A stretch of 64,000 bases of DNA from AC-32 sp963755635 (lineage in GTDB: Bacteria; Actinomycetota; Thermoleophilia; Gaiellales; Gaiellaceae): contig CAVWKS010000036.1 in NCBI GenBank assembly GCA_963755635.1, positions 558,001-622,000 on the forward strand, given 5' to 3'. The notes beneath the pieces are model-generated. The model worked only from the letters and a program-made list of their open reading frames with translations, was not told the DNA's origin and did not search any database. This document shows, in pieces, positions 28,609 to 35,783 of this stretch. Both the position numbers and the translations under genes were made by a program. Numbering within the stretch: the stretch's first letter is position 1; every line of letters begins with the position of its first letter.

Positions 28609-28657
28609 AGTCGAATTCTCCTTTGCTTGCGTTCTTGGCTGAGAAAATCTAAGCCGA
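28609..28657. promoter_or_regulatory. Control region between dnaK and the divergent ATP-grasp gene
   Basis: Minus strand: a TAGATT-like -10 lies about 36 bases before the dnaK ATG, with AAGGAG before the ATG. A degenerate inverted pair, CTTAGAT and AGCCAAG 6 bases apart, recalls the HspR operator HAIR (CTTGAGT-N7-ACTCAAG) but matches only about 9 of 14 positions. Plus strand: AAATCT stands 7 bases before the ATG of the ATP-grasp gene. Confidence 0.3.
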
Positions 28658-29527
28658 ATGATATCAAGTCTTCCCCGGGTGGCGCTGGCCACGTGCGCGG
28701 AGGTGCCGGAGCTCGACGAGGACGGGCCGGCGCTGCTCGACGCTCTGAAGCGGCGCGGCGTCGCCGGGTTCCCGGCGGTCTGGGACGAGCCGGGGATCGA
28801 TTGGGACGGGTTCGACCTCGTGGTGCTCCGCTCCACCTGGGACTACGCGGAGCGACGGGCTGAGTTCCTGGACTGGGCGGCGGCGCTGCCGCGCGTCCTC
28901 AATCCGCTCCCGGTCCTGCGCTGGAGCTCGGACAAGCGCTACCTGACCGAGCTCGAGCAGGCGGGGGTGCCGATCGTGCCGACGCTCGTGCTCGAGCCCG
29001 GCGCGCCGTTCGATCCGCCGAGTGGCGAGTTCGTCGTCAAGCCGGTCGTGTCGGCCGGCGGACGGAGCTCGGCGCGTTACCTGCCGGAGGAGGCACGGGC
29101 GGCTGCCGCCCACGTTCAGGCGCTCCACGCCGAGGAGCGCGACGTGCTGGTGCAGCCGCACGTCGCAGGCGTCGACGAGGCGGGCGAGATCGCCCTCGTT
29201 TACCTCGGCGGCCACCTGTCGCACGCCGTGCGCAAGCGCGTTGCGCTCCGGCGAGGCGCACACGGCGCGGACGAGCTCTACCTGGAGGAGGCGGTCGAGC
29301 CGGCAGGGCCGTCGGACGCCGACGCCGAGGTAGCCGGCGCGGTGCTCGCCGCGCTTCCGTTCGAGCCTGCGGAGCTCCTCTACGGGCGCATCGACCTCGT
29401 CCACGACCCCGATCCGCTCGTGCTCGAGGTCGAGCTCGTCGAGCCCTCGCTCTACCTCCTGCACGGCGACGGCGCCGCAGACCGGTTTGCCGCTCTGATC
29501 GCCGACGCCGTTCGGGCTACGCGCTAG
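28658..29527 (+). CDS. ATP-grasp ligase (DcsG / glutathione-synthetase-like)
   Basis: 289 residues. N-terminal pre-ATP-grasp region (VALATCAEVPELDEDGPALL, VVLRSTWDYAERRAEFLDW), then an ATP-grasp fold with the adenine/phosphate Lys in EFVVKPVVSAGGRSS, a glycine loop, QPHVAGVDEAGEIALVYLGG and the metal-binding end PLVLEVELVEPSLYL. The STWDY and SDKRYL segments recall the cyclo-ligase DcsG and related uncharacterised ligases. The substrate is unknown. It is monocistronic, divergent from dnaK and convergent with the acidic small gene. Confidence 0.8.
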   Translation: MISSLPRVALATCAEVPELDEDGPALLDALKRRGVAGFPAVWDEPGIDWDGFDLVVLRSTWDYAERRAEFLDWAAALPRVLNPLPVLRWSSDKRYLTELEQAGVPIVPTLVLEPGAPFDPPSGEFVVKPVVSAGGRSSARYLPEEARAAAAHVQALHAEERDVLVQPHVAGVDEAGEIALVYLGGHLSHAVRKRVALRRGAHGADELYLEEAVEPAGPSDADAEVAGAVLAALPFEPAELLYGRIDLVHDPDPLVLEVELVEPSLYLLHGDGAADRFAALIADAVRATR

Positions 29528-29706
29528 ACAACGTCCTGGCCCTGTTCGCCCTGGGCGGGCTCGTCGTCCTCACTGCCCGAGCCGCCGCTGGACTCCTCGC
29601 CGCCCATGTCGCTCCCGGACTCTCCACCCTCGGAGCCGCCGCCCACGTCGCCGCCGGACTCCTGGCCTTCCTGGCTTTCCTGGCCTTCCTGCTCCCACTC
29701 GGACAT
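29524..29706 (-). CDS. Acidic Gly/Ser/Glu-rich small protein
   Basis: 60 residues of strongly biased composition: MSEWEQEGQESQEGQESGGD then GGGSEGGESGSDMGG, with one Trp and no hydrophobic core. Despite the low complexity the gene looks real: ATG 29706 is preceded by a strong AAGGAGG at correct spacing, and the stop overlaps the ATP-grasp stop through CTAG. It would be intrinsically disordered with a net charge near -20. Function unknown; a stress or hydration-type disordered protein is one guess. Confidence 0.6.
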   Translation of the reverse strand: MSEWEQEGQESQEGQESGGDVGGGSEGGESGSDMGGEESSGGSGSEDDEPAQGEQGQDVV

Positions 29707-29769
29707 TCATGCCTCCTTCGAGGTTGGTGGCCCGAGCATTCCGCCCCCGTCGAGGCGCGAAACCTTCGT

Positions 29770-29775
29770 TACCCT
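29770..29775 (+). promoter_or_regulatory. -10 element of moaA (leaderless type)
   Basis: TACCCT, then 6 bases, then ATG 29782; no ribosome-binding site. Confidence 0.45.
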
Positions 29776-29781
29776 TGGACG

Positions 29782-30771
29782 ATGGAACCGCTCGTCGACG
29801 GCTGGGGCCGGGAGATCCGCAGCCTGCGCGTGTCCGTCACGGACAAGTGCAACTTCCGCTGCCGCTACTGCATGCCGGCGGAGGGCCTCGAGTGGCTCGA
29901 GCGCGACGAGCTCCTGACCTTCGAGGAGATCGCGCGGCTCGTGCGCGTGCTCGCCGCGATGGGCGTCGACGAGGTGCGGCTGACCGGCGGCGAGCCGCTC
30001 GTCCGCCGCGACCTGCCCGTGCTCGTCGAGCAACTGGGCGCGATCCCGGGCGTGAACGACCTCTCGCTGACGACGAACGGCGTCCTCCTCGACCGGCTCG
30101 CCGGCCCGCTCGTCGACGCCGGCCTGACGCGCCTGAACGTCTCGCTGGACTCGCTCTCGCATGTGCGCTTCTCCGAGATCACCCGCCGCGACGCGCTCGA
30201 CCGGGTGCTGGCCGGGCTCGAGGAGGCCGAGCGCTACCCGGAGCTGCGCCCGATCAAGGTCAACTGCGTCGCGATGCGCGGCTTCACCGAGGAGGAGGTG
30301 CCCGCGCTGGCCGAGCTCGCCCGGACGAAGCCCTACGTCGTCCGCTTCATCGAGTTCATGCCGCTCGACGCCGACGAGTCCTGGCGCGGCGACGACGTCC
30401 TGACCGGCGCCGAGATCCGCGCGCTGATCGAGGAGCGCTGGCCGCTCGTGGAGATCCCCGCGAAGCCCTCGTCCACCGCGCGCCGCTTCCGCTTCGCCGA
30501 CGGCGCGGGCGAGATCGGCTTCGTCAACCCTGTGTCGGAGCCCTTCTGCTCGAGCTGCGACCGGATCCGGCTGACCGCCGACGGACAGCTCCGGACCTGC
30601 CTGTTCTCACGCCGCGAGTGGGACCTCAAAACCCCGCTACGAGCAGGCGCTTCCGACACCGAGATCGAGCAGCTGCTCCGGTGGGCAGTTCGTCACAAAG
30701 AGCTGAAGCACAAGATCAACGAACCCGGTTTCGTACGGGCTTCGCGCTCCATGAGCCAGATCGGCGGCTGA
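29782..30771 (+). CDS. moaA: GTP 3',8-cyclase (molybdenum cofactor biosynthesis)
   Basis: 329 residues, intact. Radical SAM enzyme that converts GTP to 3',8-cyclo-GTP, the first step of molybdopterin synthesis. The N-terminal cluster is in TDKCNFRCRYCMP, and the SAM-binding stretch is VRLTGGEPLVRRDL. The C-terminal second 4Fe-4S cluster is held by FCSSCDRIRL and LRTC. The protein ends with the family's Gly-Gly tail (SMSQIGG). No moaC, moaE or moeA is adjacent, so the rest of the pathway lies elsewhere. Confidence 0.97.
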   Translation: MEPLVDGWGREIRSLRVSVTDKCNFRCRYCMPAEGLEWLERDELLTFEEIARLVRVLAAMGVDEVRLTGGEPLVRRDLPVLVEQLGAIPGVNDLSLTTNGVLLDRLAGPLVDAGLTRLNVSLDSLSHVRFSEITRRDALDRVLAGLEEAERYPELRPIKVNCVAMRGFTEEEVPALAELARTKPYVVRFIEFMPLDADESWRGDDVLTGAEIRALIEERWPLVEIPAKPSSTARRFRFADGAGEIGFVNPVSEPFCSSCDRIRLTADGQLRTCLFSRREWDLKTPLRAGASDTEIEQLLRWAVRHKELKHKINEPGFVRASRSMSQIGG

Positions 30772-30780
30772 CCGGCCCGT

Positions 30781-30786
30781 TACAAT
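30781..30786 (+). promoter_or_regulatory. -10 element of the inositol-lipid block
   Basis: TACAAT at 12 bases before GTG 30799, giving a leader of about 5 bases. It immediately follows the moaA stop. Confidence 0.45.
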
Positions 30787-30798
30787 CAGCGTGTCCGG

Positions 30799-31557
30799 GT
30801 GAGTGCATTTGTGGCAGCTGGTCGACGCGTCCTGCCGAGAGGGTGGGCGGACTTCGGGCGCCAATTGGCGATCTGGTTCGGCTTCCTCGCCGCGTACCAG
30901 CTCGCCCGCGGCCTCGCTGACCGCAACCCGCCGCGTGCCTTCCAGAACGGGCTGCACGTGATCGGGATCGAGCAGAACGCTCACGCCTTGATCGAGCTCA
31001 CGCTCCAGCGCGTGGTCGACGGCTCGCAGCTCCTCGCCACGCTTGCCTCGTGGACGTACTGGAACTCCGAGTTCACCGTCGTCGGGCTCGCGCTGCTCTG
31101 GGTCTACCTGCGCCGGAACGATGCGTTCGTCAACTTCCGGAACTCGATCCTGCTCGCGAACGTCCTCGGCCTGATCGGCTACATCGCGCTGCCGACCGCG
31201 CCGCCGCGGATGTTCCCGGACTTCGGCTTCGTCGACACGCTCTCCAACTTCAGCGGGCTGAACCACGGCAGCGGGCTCGTCGAGGTGGTCGCGAACCCGT
31301 ACGCGGCGATGCCGAGCCTGCACGCGGCCGACGCGCTGATCGTCGGAGTCGTGCTCTTCACCGTCTGCCGGAGGCGGCTCTGGAAGGCTCTCTGGCTGCT
31401 CTGGCCAGGCTGGGTCTGGTTCAGCGTGATGGCGACCGGCAACCACTTCTGGCTCGACGTCCTCGGCGGCATCGTCGTGGCCTCGATCGCCCTCGCGGTG
31501 GTCTACGGGCGGCCCCACCGGTTCCTCCTCCGCCGCCGGCGTCCCGCGACGGCTTAG
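30799..31557 (+). CDS. PAP2 / AUR1-like membrane phosphatase or phosphotransferase
   Basis: 252 residues with about six transmembrane helices. PAP2-superfamily catalytic motifs are visible: TAPPRMFPDFGF (the APPRM stretch typical of inositol-phosphorylceramide-synthase-like proteins), AAMPSLHAADALIVG (SxH) and ATGNHFWLDVLGG (HxxxD catalytic His-Asp). The active site faces outside. Together with the next genes, a lipid-phosphate or inositol-phosphate transfer role is likely. Start GTG 30799. Confidence 0.85.
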   Translation: MSAFVAAGRRVLPRGWADFGRQLAIWFGFLAAYQLARGLADRNPPRAFQNGLHVIGIEQNAHALIELTLQRVVDGSQLLATLASWTYWNSEFTVVGLALLWVYLRRNDAFVNFRNSILLANVLGLIGYIALPTAPPRMFPDFGFVDTLSNFSGLNHGSGLVEVVANPYAAMPSLHAADALIVGVVLFTVCRRRLWKALWLLWPGWVWFSVMATGNHFWLDVLGGIVVASIALAVVYGRPHRFLLRRRRPATA

Positions 31558-31561
31558 GTCC

Positions 31562-32188
31562 GTGACAGGCCTAGCGGGGGTCAAGCGCGGCTACACCGAC
31601 GGCACGCGCCGACTGGCCGCGCGCTCGATCGCCGGCCTCGCGCGCACGCGCGTGACCCCGAACGCGCTCACCGCGGCCGGGATCAGCCTCTGCGCAGTGT
31701 CGGCGGTGCTCATCTGGTTCGGCGATCACAACCAATGGCTGATCTACTGGGCCGCGGCCGTCGTCTTCGTCGCCGGCTCCGTGCTGGACGTACTCGACGG
31801 CGCGCTCGCCCGCCAGGGCGGAAAGGCGACGCCGTTCGGAGCGTTCGTCGACTCGATCTCCGACCGCGTCAGCGAGGGCTTCGTCCTGACGGCGATCGCG
31901 CTCGTCTTCTCGCGGCACGGGAACGAGGTCGCGCTCGCGTCCGCGATGGCCGCGATGGGGGGCTCGTTCCTCGTCTCGTACGCGCGCGCGAAGGCGGAGC
32001 TGCTCGGCCTGAAGGGCGACGTCGGCCTCGGCAGCCGGGCGGAGCGCGTGGTCGTGATCACGGCCGGGCTGGTGCTCGCGCCCTGGGGCGGGCTGCAGTG
32101 GGCGATCTACCTCCTCGCCGTCGCGGCCTGGTTCACGGTGCTGCAACGGGTCCTGAGCGTCCGTCGCCAGTTGCGCCAGCGCCCGTAG
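31562..32188 (+). CDS. CDP-alcohol phosphatidyltransferase, possible phosphatidylinositol-phosphate synthase
   Basis: 208 residues with about five or six membrane helices. The family signature D-x2-D-G-x2-A-R-x8-G-x3-D-x3-D is complete: DVLDGALARQGG, then GAFVDSISDR. An N-terminal ARTRVTPNALTAAGI segment is typical of the PgsA/PIS group. It is translated 5 bases after the PAP2 stop. With inositol-1-phosphate synthase just downstream, phosphatidylinositol-phosphate synthesis (CDP-diacylglycerol plus inositol-1-phosphate) is the best guess. Phosphatidylglycerophosphate synthase is the alternative. Confidence 0.88.
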   Translation: MTGLAGVKRGYTDGTRRLAARSIAGLARTRVTPNALTAAGISLCAVSAVLIWFGDHNQWLIYWAAAVVFVAGSVLDVLDGALARQGGKATPFGAFVDSISDRVSEGFVLTAIALVFSRHGNEVALASAMAAMGGSFLVSYARAKAELLGLKGDVGLGSRAERVVVITAGLVLAPWGGLQWAIYLLAVAAWFTVLQRVLSVRRQLRQRP

Positions 32189-32230
32189 CGACATCTTGCG
32201 CCTCCACCGCGAGGCCGGCACGATCGGGTT

Positions 32231-32371
32231 GTGCCGGAGGAGCCCGTCATCTACCGGGAAGAGGTGCTCACTATCATGATGTTGCTCGGTGACCAACGAG
32301 CCGAGCTGGAGGAGATCCGGCGTCTACTCGGAGGCGACGATGAAGAAGAAGCGGCGGACGAGAACACCTGA
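32231..32371 (+). CDS. Micro-gene 1: 46-residue acidic protein, unknown
   Basis: GTG 32231 to TGA 32371: PEEPVIYREEVLTIMMLLGD, then QRAELEEIRRLLGGDDEEE. It is a helical, leucine-containing N-terminal half followed by an acidic tail. It resembles a short dimerising coiled coil with a disordered acidic end. CACGAT stands 6 bases before the start. Its last 32 bases overlap the next micro-gene in another frame, so the two are probably co-translated. Unknown family. Confidence 0.5.
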   Translation: MPEEPVIYREEVLTIMMLLGDQRAELEEIRRLLGGDDEEEAADENT

Positions 32372-32495
32372 AGAGCAAGCAGAGTTCGCTGCCTGGGAAC
32401 GCCGCTCGAAGGCCAACCTGAAGCGTCTGTACGAGCTAGTCGATCGCGGGTGGGCTGAGCTCGAGCGAAAGGGAATCGCCAAGCGACCGGCGTAA
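32340..32495 (+). CDS. Micro-gene 2: 51-residue basic protein, unknown
   Basis: ATG 32340, with GGAGG 6 bases upstream inside micro-gene 1, encodes MKKKRRTRTPEEQAEFAAWE and KANLKRLYELVDRGWAELER. It has a basic N-terminus and an amphipathic helix. It follows an acidic 46-residue partner with an overlapping frame, suggesting opposite-charge partners. The frame is open further upstream (from 32289), but the internal ATG has the ribosome-binding site. Confidence 0.55.
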   Translation: MKKKRRTRTPEEQAEFAAWERRSKANLKRLYELVDRGWAELERKGIAKRPA

Positions 32496-32502
32496 GCCAC
32501 GC

Positions 32503-32534
32503 TTGATAGTCTGCTAGCAGTTCTGTGCTAGCAG
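32503..32534 (+). promoter_or_regulatory. Candidate promoter and tandem palindromic operator of the RHH-Ino1 gene
   Basis: Two copies of TGCTAGCAG (32512-32520 and 32526-32534) lie 14 bases apart. Each has the 8-bp perfect palindrome TGCTAGCA, and the first extends to CTGCTAGCAG. The second covers the GTG start at 32525. A TTGATA (32503-32508) overlaps TAGTCT (32507-32512), which could be a -10 placing transcription start at about 32519, between the boxes. Tandem short palindromes at this spacing suit ribbon-helix-helix dimers. Confidence 0.45.
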
Positions 32535-33982
32535 CATCGCGCAAAGACGTGCTCGTCCGAATGCCGGGCGAGCTCAAGCGGCTTCTCTCCGATGAGGTTC
32601 GGCGCTCGGGCCGCAGCCTCAACGACGTCGCCGTCGGCATCCTCGCCTCCCGCTTCGCCGTCCCGTTCGAGCCCAGCGGCCGGCCGGGCAAGACTCCGGG
32701 ACGAAGCGGCGCGGTGCTCCTGCGCATGCCCGCGGAGCTGAAGGAGACCCTCTCCGCGCGCGCGGCACAGCGCAAGCGAAAGCTCAACGACCTCATCGTC
32801 GAGACGCTCTCCGAGCGGCTCGGAAAGGAACCAATGGCTTCCAAAAACGGCAGCAAGAACGGCAAGGCGCGGCGGGACGGAAAAGTCCGCGTCGCGATCA
32901 TCGGCGTCGGCAACTGCGCGTGCTCGCTCGTGCAGGGCGTCGAGTACTACAAGGACGCGGAGCCCGGCACGTTCGTGCCCGGCCTGATGCACGTCGACCT
33001 CGGCGGCTACCACGTCAGCGACGTCGAGTTCACGGCCGCGTTCGACGTGACGACCGACAAGGTCGGCAAGGACGTGGCTGACGCCATCTGGGCGCACCCG
33101 AACAACACGATCAAGTTCGCGGACGTCCCCAAGACCGGCATCACCGTCCACCGTGGCATGACCCACGACGGGCTCGGCAAGTACCTCTCCGAGGTCGTCA
33201 CGAAGGCGCCCGGCGAGACCGACGACGTGGTCGGGATCCTCAAGGAGACCGGTACCGACATCGTGATCAACTACCTCCCGGTCGGCTCCGAGGAGGCGAC
33301 CAAGTGGTACACGGAGCAGATCCTGAGCGCGGGCTGCGCGATGGTGAACTGCATCCCGCAGTTCATCGCGCGCGAGAGCTACTGGCAGCGGCGCTTCGAG
33401 GAGAAGGGCCTGCCGATCATCGGCGACGACATCAAGTCGCAGGTCGGCGCGACGATCACGCACCGCGTCCTGACGAGCATCTTCCGCGACCGCGGCGTGC
33501 GGGTCGACCGCACCTACCAGCTCAACTTCGGCGGCAACGCCGACTTCATGAACATGCTGGAGCGGGAGCGGCTCGAGTCGAAGAAGATCTCGAAGACCTA
33601 CTCGATCAAGTCGACGCTGCCCTACGAGCTCGAGGAGAAGAACATTCACGTCGGGCCGTCGGACCACGTGCCGTGGCTCGAGGACCGCAAGTGGGCGTAC
33701 ATCCGCGTCGAGGGCACGGCCTTCGGCGACGTGCCGCTGAACGCTGAGCTGAAGATCGAGGTCTGGGACTCGCCGAACTCGGCCGGCGTCGTGATCGACG
33801 CGGTGCGGCTGGCGAAGCTCGCGCTCGACAACGGCATCTCCGGCACGCTCGGCGGGCCGAGCGCCTACCTGATGAAGTCGCCGCCCAAGCAGATGAAGGA
33901 CGAGGACGCGCGCGACGCGACCGAGGACTTCATCCGCAAGCACACGCGCAAGCAGGTCAAGGAGACGGCCAAGACCGCCTGA
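32525..33982 (+). CDS. ino1: Inositol-1-phosphate synthase with two N-terminal ribbon-helix-helix modules
   Basis: 485 residues in one uninterrupted frame. Residues 6-50 (KDVLVRMPGELKRLLSDEVR, then SGRSLNDVAVGILASRF) and 63-100 (GAVLLRMPAELKETLSARAA, then RKLNDLIVETLSERLG) are two Arc/CopG/HicB-like ribbon-helix-helix repeats. From residue 104 a second possible start (ATG 32834, AAAGGA upstream) begins a full actinobacterial-type synthase that turns glucose-6-phosphate into inositol-1-phosphate with NAD: KVRVAIIGVGNCACSLVQGV (Rossmann), DIVINYLPVGSEEATKWYTE, IPQFIARE, IIGDDIKSQVGATITHRVL, QLNFGGNADFMNML and SIKSTLPYELEEKN. GTG 32525 is taken as the start because the palindromic boxes surround it. 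The gene may give both fused and short products. Confidence 0.92.
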   Translation: MLAASRKDVLVRMPGELKRLLSDEVRRSGRSLNDVAVGILASRFAVPFEPSGRPGKTPGRSGAVLLRMPAELKETLSARAAQRKRKLNDLIVETLSERLGKEPMASKNGSKNGKARRDGKVRVAIIGVGNCACSLVQGVEYYKDAEPGTFVPGLMHVDLGGYHVSDVEFTAAFDVTTDKVGKDVADAIWAHPNNTIKFADVPKTGITVHRGMTHDGLGKYLSEVVTKAPGETDDVVGILKETGTDIVINYLPVGSEEATKWYTEQILSAGCAMVNCIPQFIARESYWQRRFEEKGLPIIGDDIKSQVGATITHRVLTSIFRDRGVRVDRTYQLNFGGNADFMNMLERERLESKKISKTYSIKSTLPYELEEKNIHVGPSDHVPWLEDRKWAYIRVEGTAFGDVPLNAELKIEVWDSPNSAGVVIDAVRLAKLALDNGISGTLGGPSAYLMKSPPKQMKDEDARDATEDFIRKHTRKQVKETAKTA

Positions 33983-34026
33983 TCCTCGTGGGGCCGCGAC
34001 CAGGCCGAGGCTAGACTCGGGGCCTG

Positions 34027-35760
34027 ATGGGCCTGCGCGTCTGCCTGGTCACGCCGTTCGCCTGGTCGCGGCCCCACGATGTCAACGAGCACGTGGCCGG
34101 CCTGGCCACGGAGCTGCGAAAGCTCGGGCACGAGGTCACGGTGCTCGCGCCGTCGACCCGCGCCGCGGATCTGATCGCGGGGCGGCGCGCGCTGCTCGAC
34201 GGAGGCGGCGCGGAGGTGATTGCGCTCGGGCCGGCGGTGCCGGTCTCGCGGCGCAGCCGGATCGGCGTGCCCGTGGGCGCGCGCGCGAACCTGTCGCTCG
34301 CGCTCGCGCGCGGCGCCTACGACGTCGTCCACGGCTTCGAGCCCGGCCTGCCGAGCCTCTCGTACCTGGCGCTCCGCGACGCGCAGGCGCTCGCCGTCGC
34401 GACCTTCCTCTCGCCCGAGCGGCTCGGGTATCCGCCGGGCCGCGCCCAGCGCGAACGGCTGCTTGGGAGGATCGACGCGCTGCTTGCGACCTCCGAGGAG
34501 GTCGCCGAGGCTGCGGCCGAGCGGCTGCCCGGCGACTACCGCGTCGTCAGCGGCGGCGTCGACACGGAGCTCTTCCACCCCGGGCGGAAGCGGAAGCTCG
34601 TCGTCTACGAATGGCGCCCGACGGAGCGTGTGCTCGCGCGGTCGGTCTCGCGCGCGTTGCGCGGCATGCCGGGCTGGGAGCTCGTGCTGCTCAGGACGAA
34701 GCCGCTGACCGGCCGGCCGTCGGTCTCGCGGGCGCTGCGTGGGCGGGCGTACGTGCGCACGCTGCGCGCGGGCTCGGCCCGGGCGCCGCTCCTGAACGAG
34801 GCCGCCGCGTTCGTGCCGGCGTTCGAGGGGCTCGACCGGGTCTCGCTCGAGGCGGCCGCGGCCGGCGCGGCGATCGTCTCGCCCCCCGGCGTGCGCGAGC
34901 AGCCCGAGCTCGCAGCCGCCGCGCTCGCGCGGCTCGCCGAGGACGCCGCCTTCCGCGAGCGCTCGGGCACACGCGCCCGCGCCGAGGCCGAGCACCACAG
35001 CTTCGAGGCACTCGCGCACGAGGTCGACGCCGTCTACCGCGAGCTCGCGGCCAAGCGCAAGCCGCGCGCCCGCGTCCCTTCGATCCCGGCCGAGCGCGAC
35101 TGGCTCACCGCCGACCTGCACCTGCACACGTCCTGGTCGCACGACTGCCAGATCCCGGCCGAGGAGCTGCTCGACCACGCCGAGGAGCAGGGCCTCGGCG
35201 CGATCGCGGTCACCGACCACAACGTCTTCGGCGGCGCGCTCGAGGCGGTCGAGCTCGCGCGCGGCCGCGATCTGGTCGTGATCCCCGGCGAGGAGGTCAA
35301 GACCGACGGCCAGGGCGAGGTGATCGGCCTCTTCCTGCGCGAGGAGATCCCCCGCGGCATGTCGTTCGACGAGACGGTCGCGGAGATCAAGGCCCAGGGC
35401 GGGATTGTCTACGTCCCCCACCCGTTCGACCGCCTGCACGCGATCCCGGACCCGGCGACGCTGCACCGGAACCTCGCCGCGATCGACGTGCTCGAGGTCT
35501 ACAACGCGCGCCTCTTGTTCGAGGGCTACAACGACGAGGCACTCCGCTTCGCGCGCAAGTACGGCCTCGCTATGGGCGCCGGCTCCGATGCGCACGTCCT
35601 CCAGGGCGTCGGCACAGGCGGCGTGCGCATGCCGTCATTCGACGGCCCGGAGGAGTTCCTCGCGGCCCTCCGGCTGGGGCAGATCCAGCGCCGCCCGCGC
35701 TCGCTGCTCTACCTGCAGTCGCTCAAGTGGGCGGCCCAGGCCAAGGAAAGAGTTCGGTAG
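34027..35760 (+). CDS. GT4 glycosyltransferase fused to a PHP-domain phosphoesterase
   Basis: 577 residues. Residues 1-345 form a GT-B glycosyltransferase: LRVCLVTPFAWSRPHDVNEH and LRKLGHEVTVLAPS at the N-terminus resemble PimA-type enzymes. VVSGGVDTELFHPG marks the domain junction, and the GT4 EX7E motif is EGLDRVSLEAAAAGA. Residues 355-577 form a PHP hydrolase with all metal ligands: LTADLHLHTSWSHDC, AVTDHNVFGG, VIPGEEVKTDG, VYVPHPFDRLHAI and GAGSDAHVLQG. The GT probably transfers a sugar to an inositol lipid or other acceptor, and the PHP part would remove a phosphate. Start ATG 34027, with TAGACT 9 bases upstream. Confidence 0.9.
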   Translation: MGLRVCLVTPFAWSRPHDVNEHVAGLATELRKLGHEVTVLAPSTRAADLIAGRRALLDGGGAEVIALGPAVPVSRRSRIGVPVGARANLSLALARGAYDVVHGFEPGLPSLSYLALRDAQALAVATFLSPERLGYPPGRAQRERLLGRIDALLATSEEVAEAAAERLPGDYRVVSGGVDTELFHPGRKRKLVVYEWRPTERVLARSVSRALRGMPGWELVLLRTKPLTGRPSVSRALRGRAYVRTLRAGSARAPLLNEAAAFVPAFEGLDRVSLEAAAAGAAIVSPPGVREQPELAAAALARLAEDAAFRERSGTRARAEAEHHSFEALAHEVDAVYRELAAKRKPRARVPSIPAERDWLTADLHLHTSWSHDCQIPAEELLDHAEEQGLGAIAVTDHNVFGGALEAVELARGRDLVVIPGEEVKTDGQGEVIGLFLREEIPRGMSFDETVAEIKAQGGIVYVPHPFDRLHAIPDPATLHRNLAAIDVLEVYNARLLFEGYNDEALRFARKYGLAMGAGSDAHVLQGVGTGGVRMPSFDGPEEFLAALRLGQIQRRPRSLLYLQSLKWAAQAKERVR

Positions 35761-35783
35761 CCGAGAAAGGTCCCGTTGCCCTA

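Noticed and set aside
28620..28650. HspR operator (HAIR) upstream of dnaK
   Set aside because: The inverted pair matches the consensus at only about 9 of 14 positions and has a 6-base rather than 7-base spacer. It is mentioned only as a weak candidate.
26968..28863. 631-codon plus-strand frame opposite dnaK
   Set aside because: Antisense shadow of dnaK with the same biased composition; no start signal or domain.
32528..33943. 471-codon minus-strand frame opposite the RHH-Ino1 gene
   Set aside because: Shadow frame with no motif; it could otherwise be mistaken for an overlapping gene.
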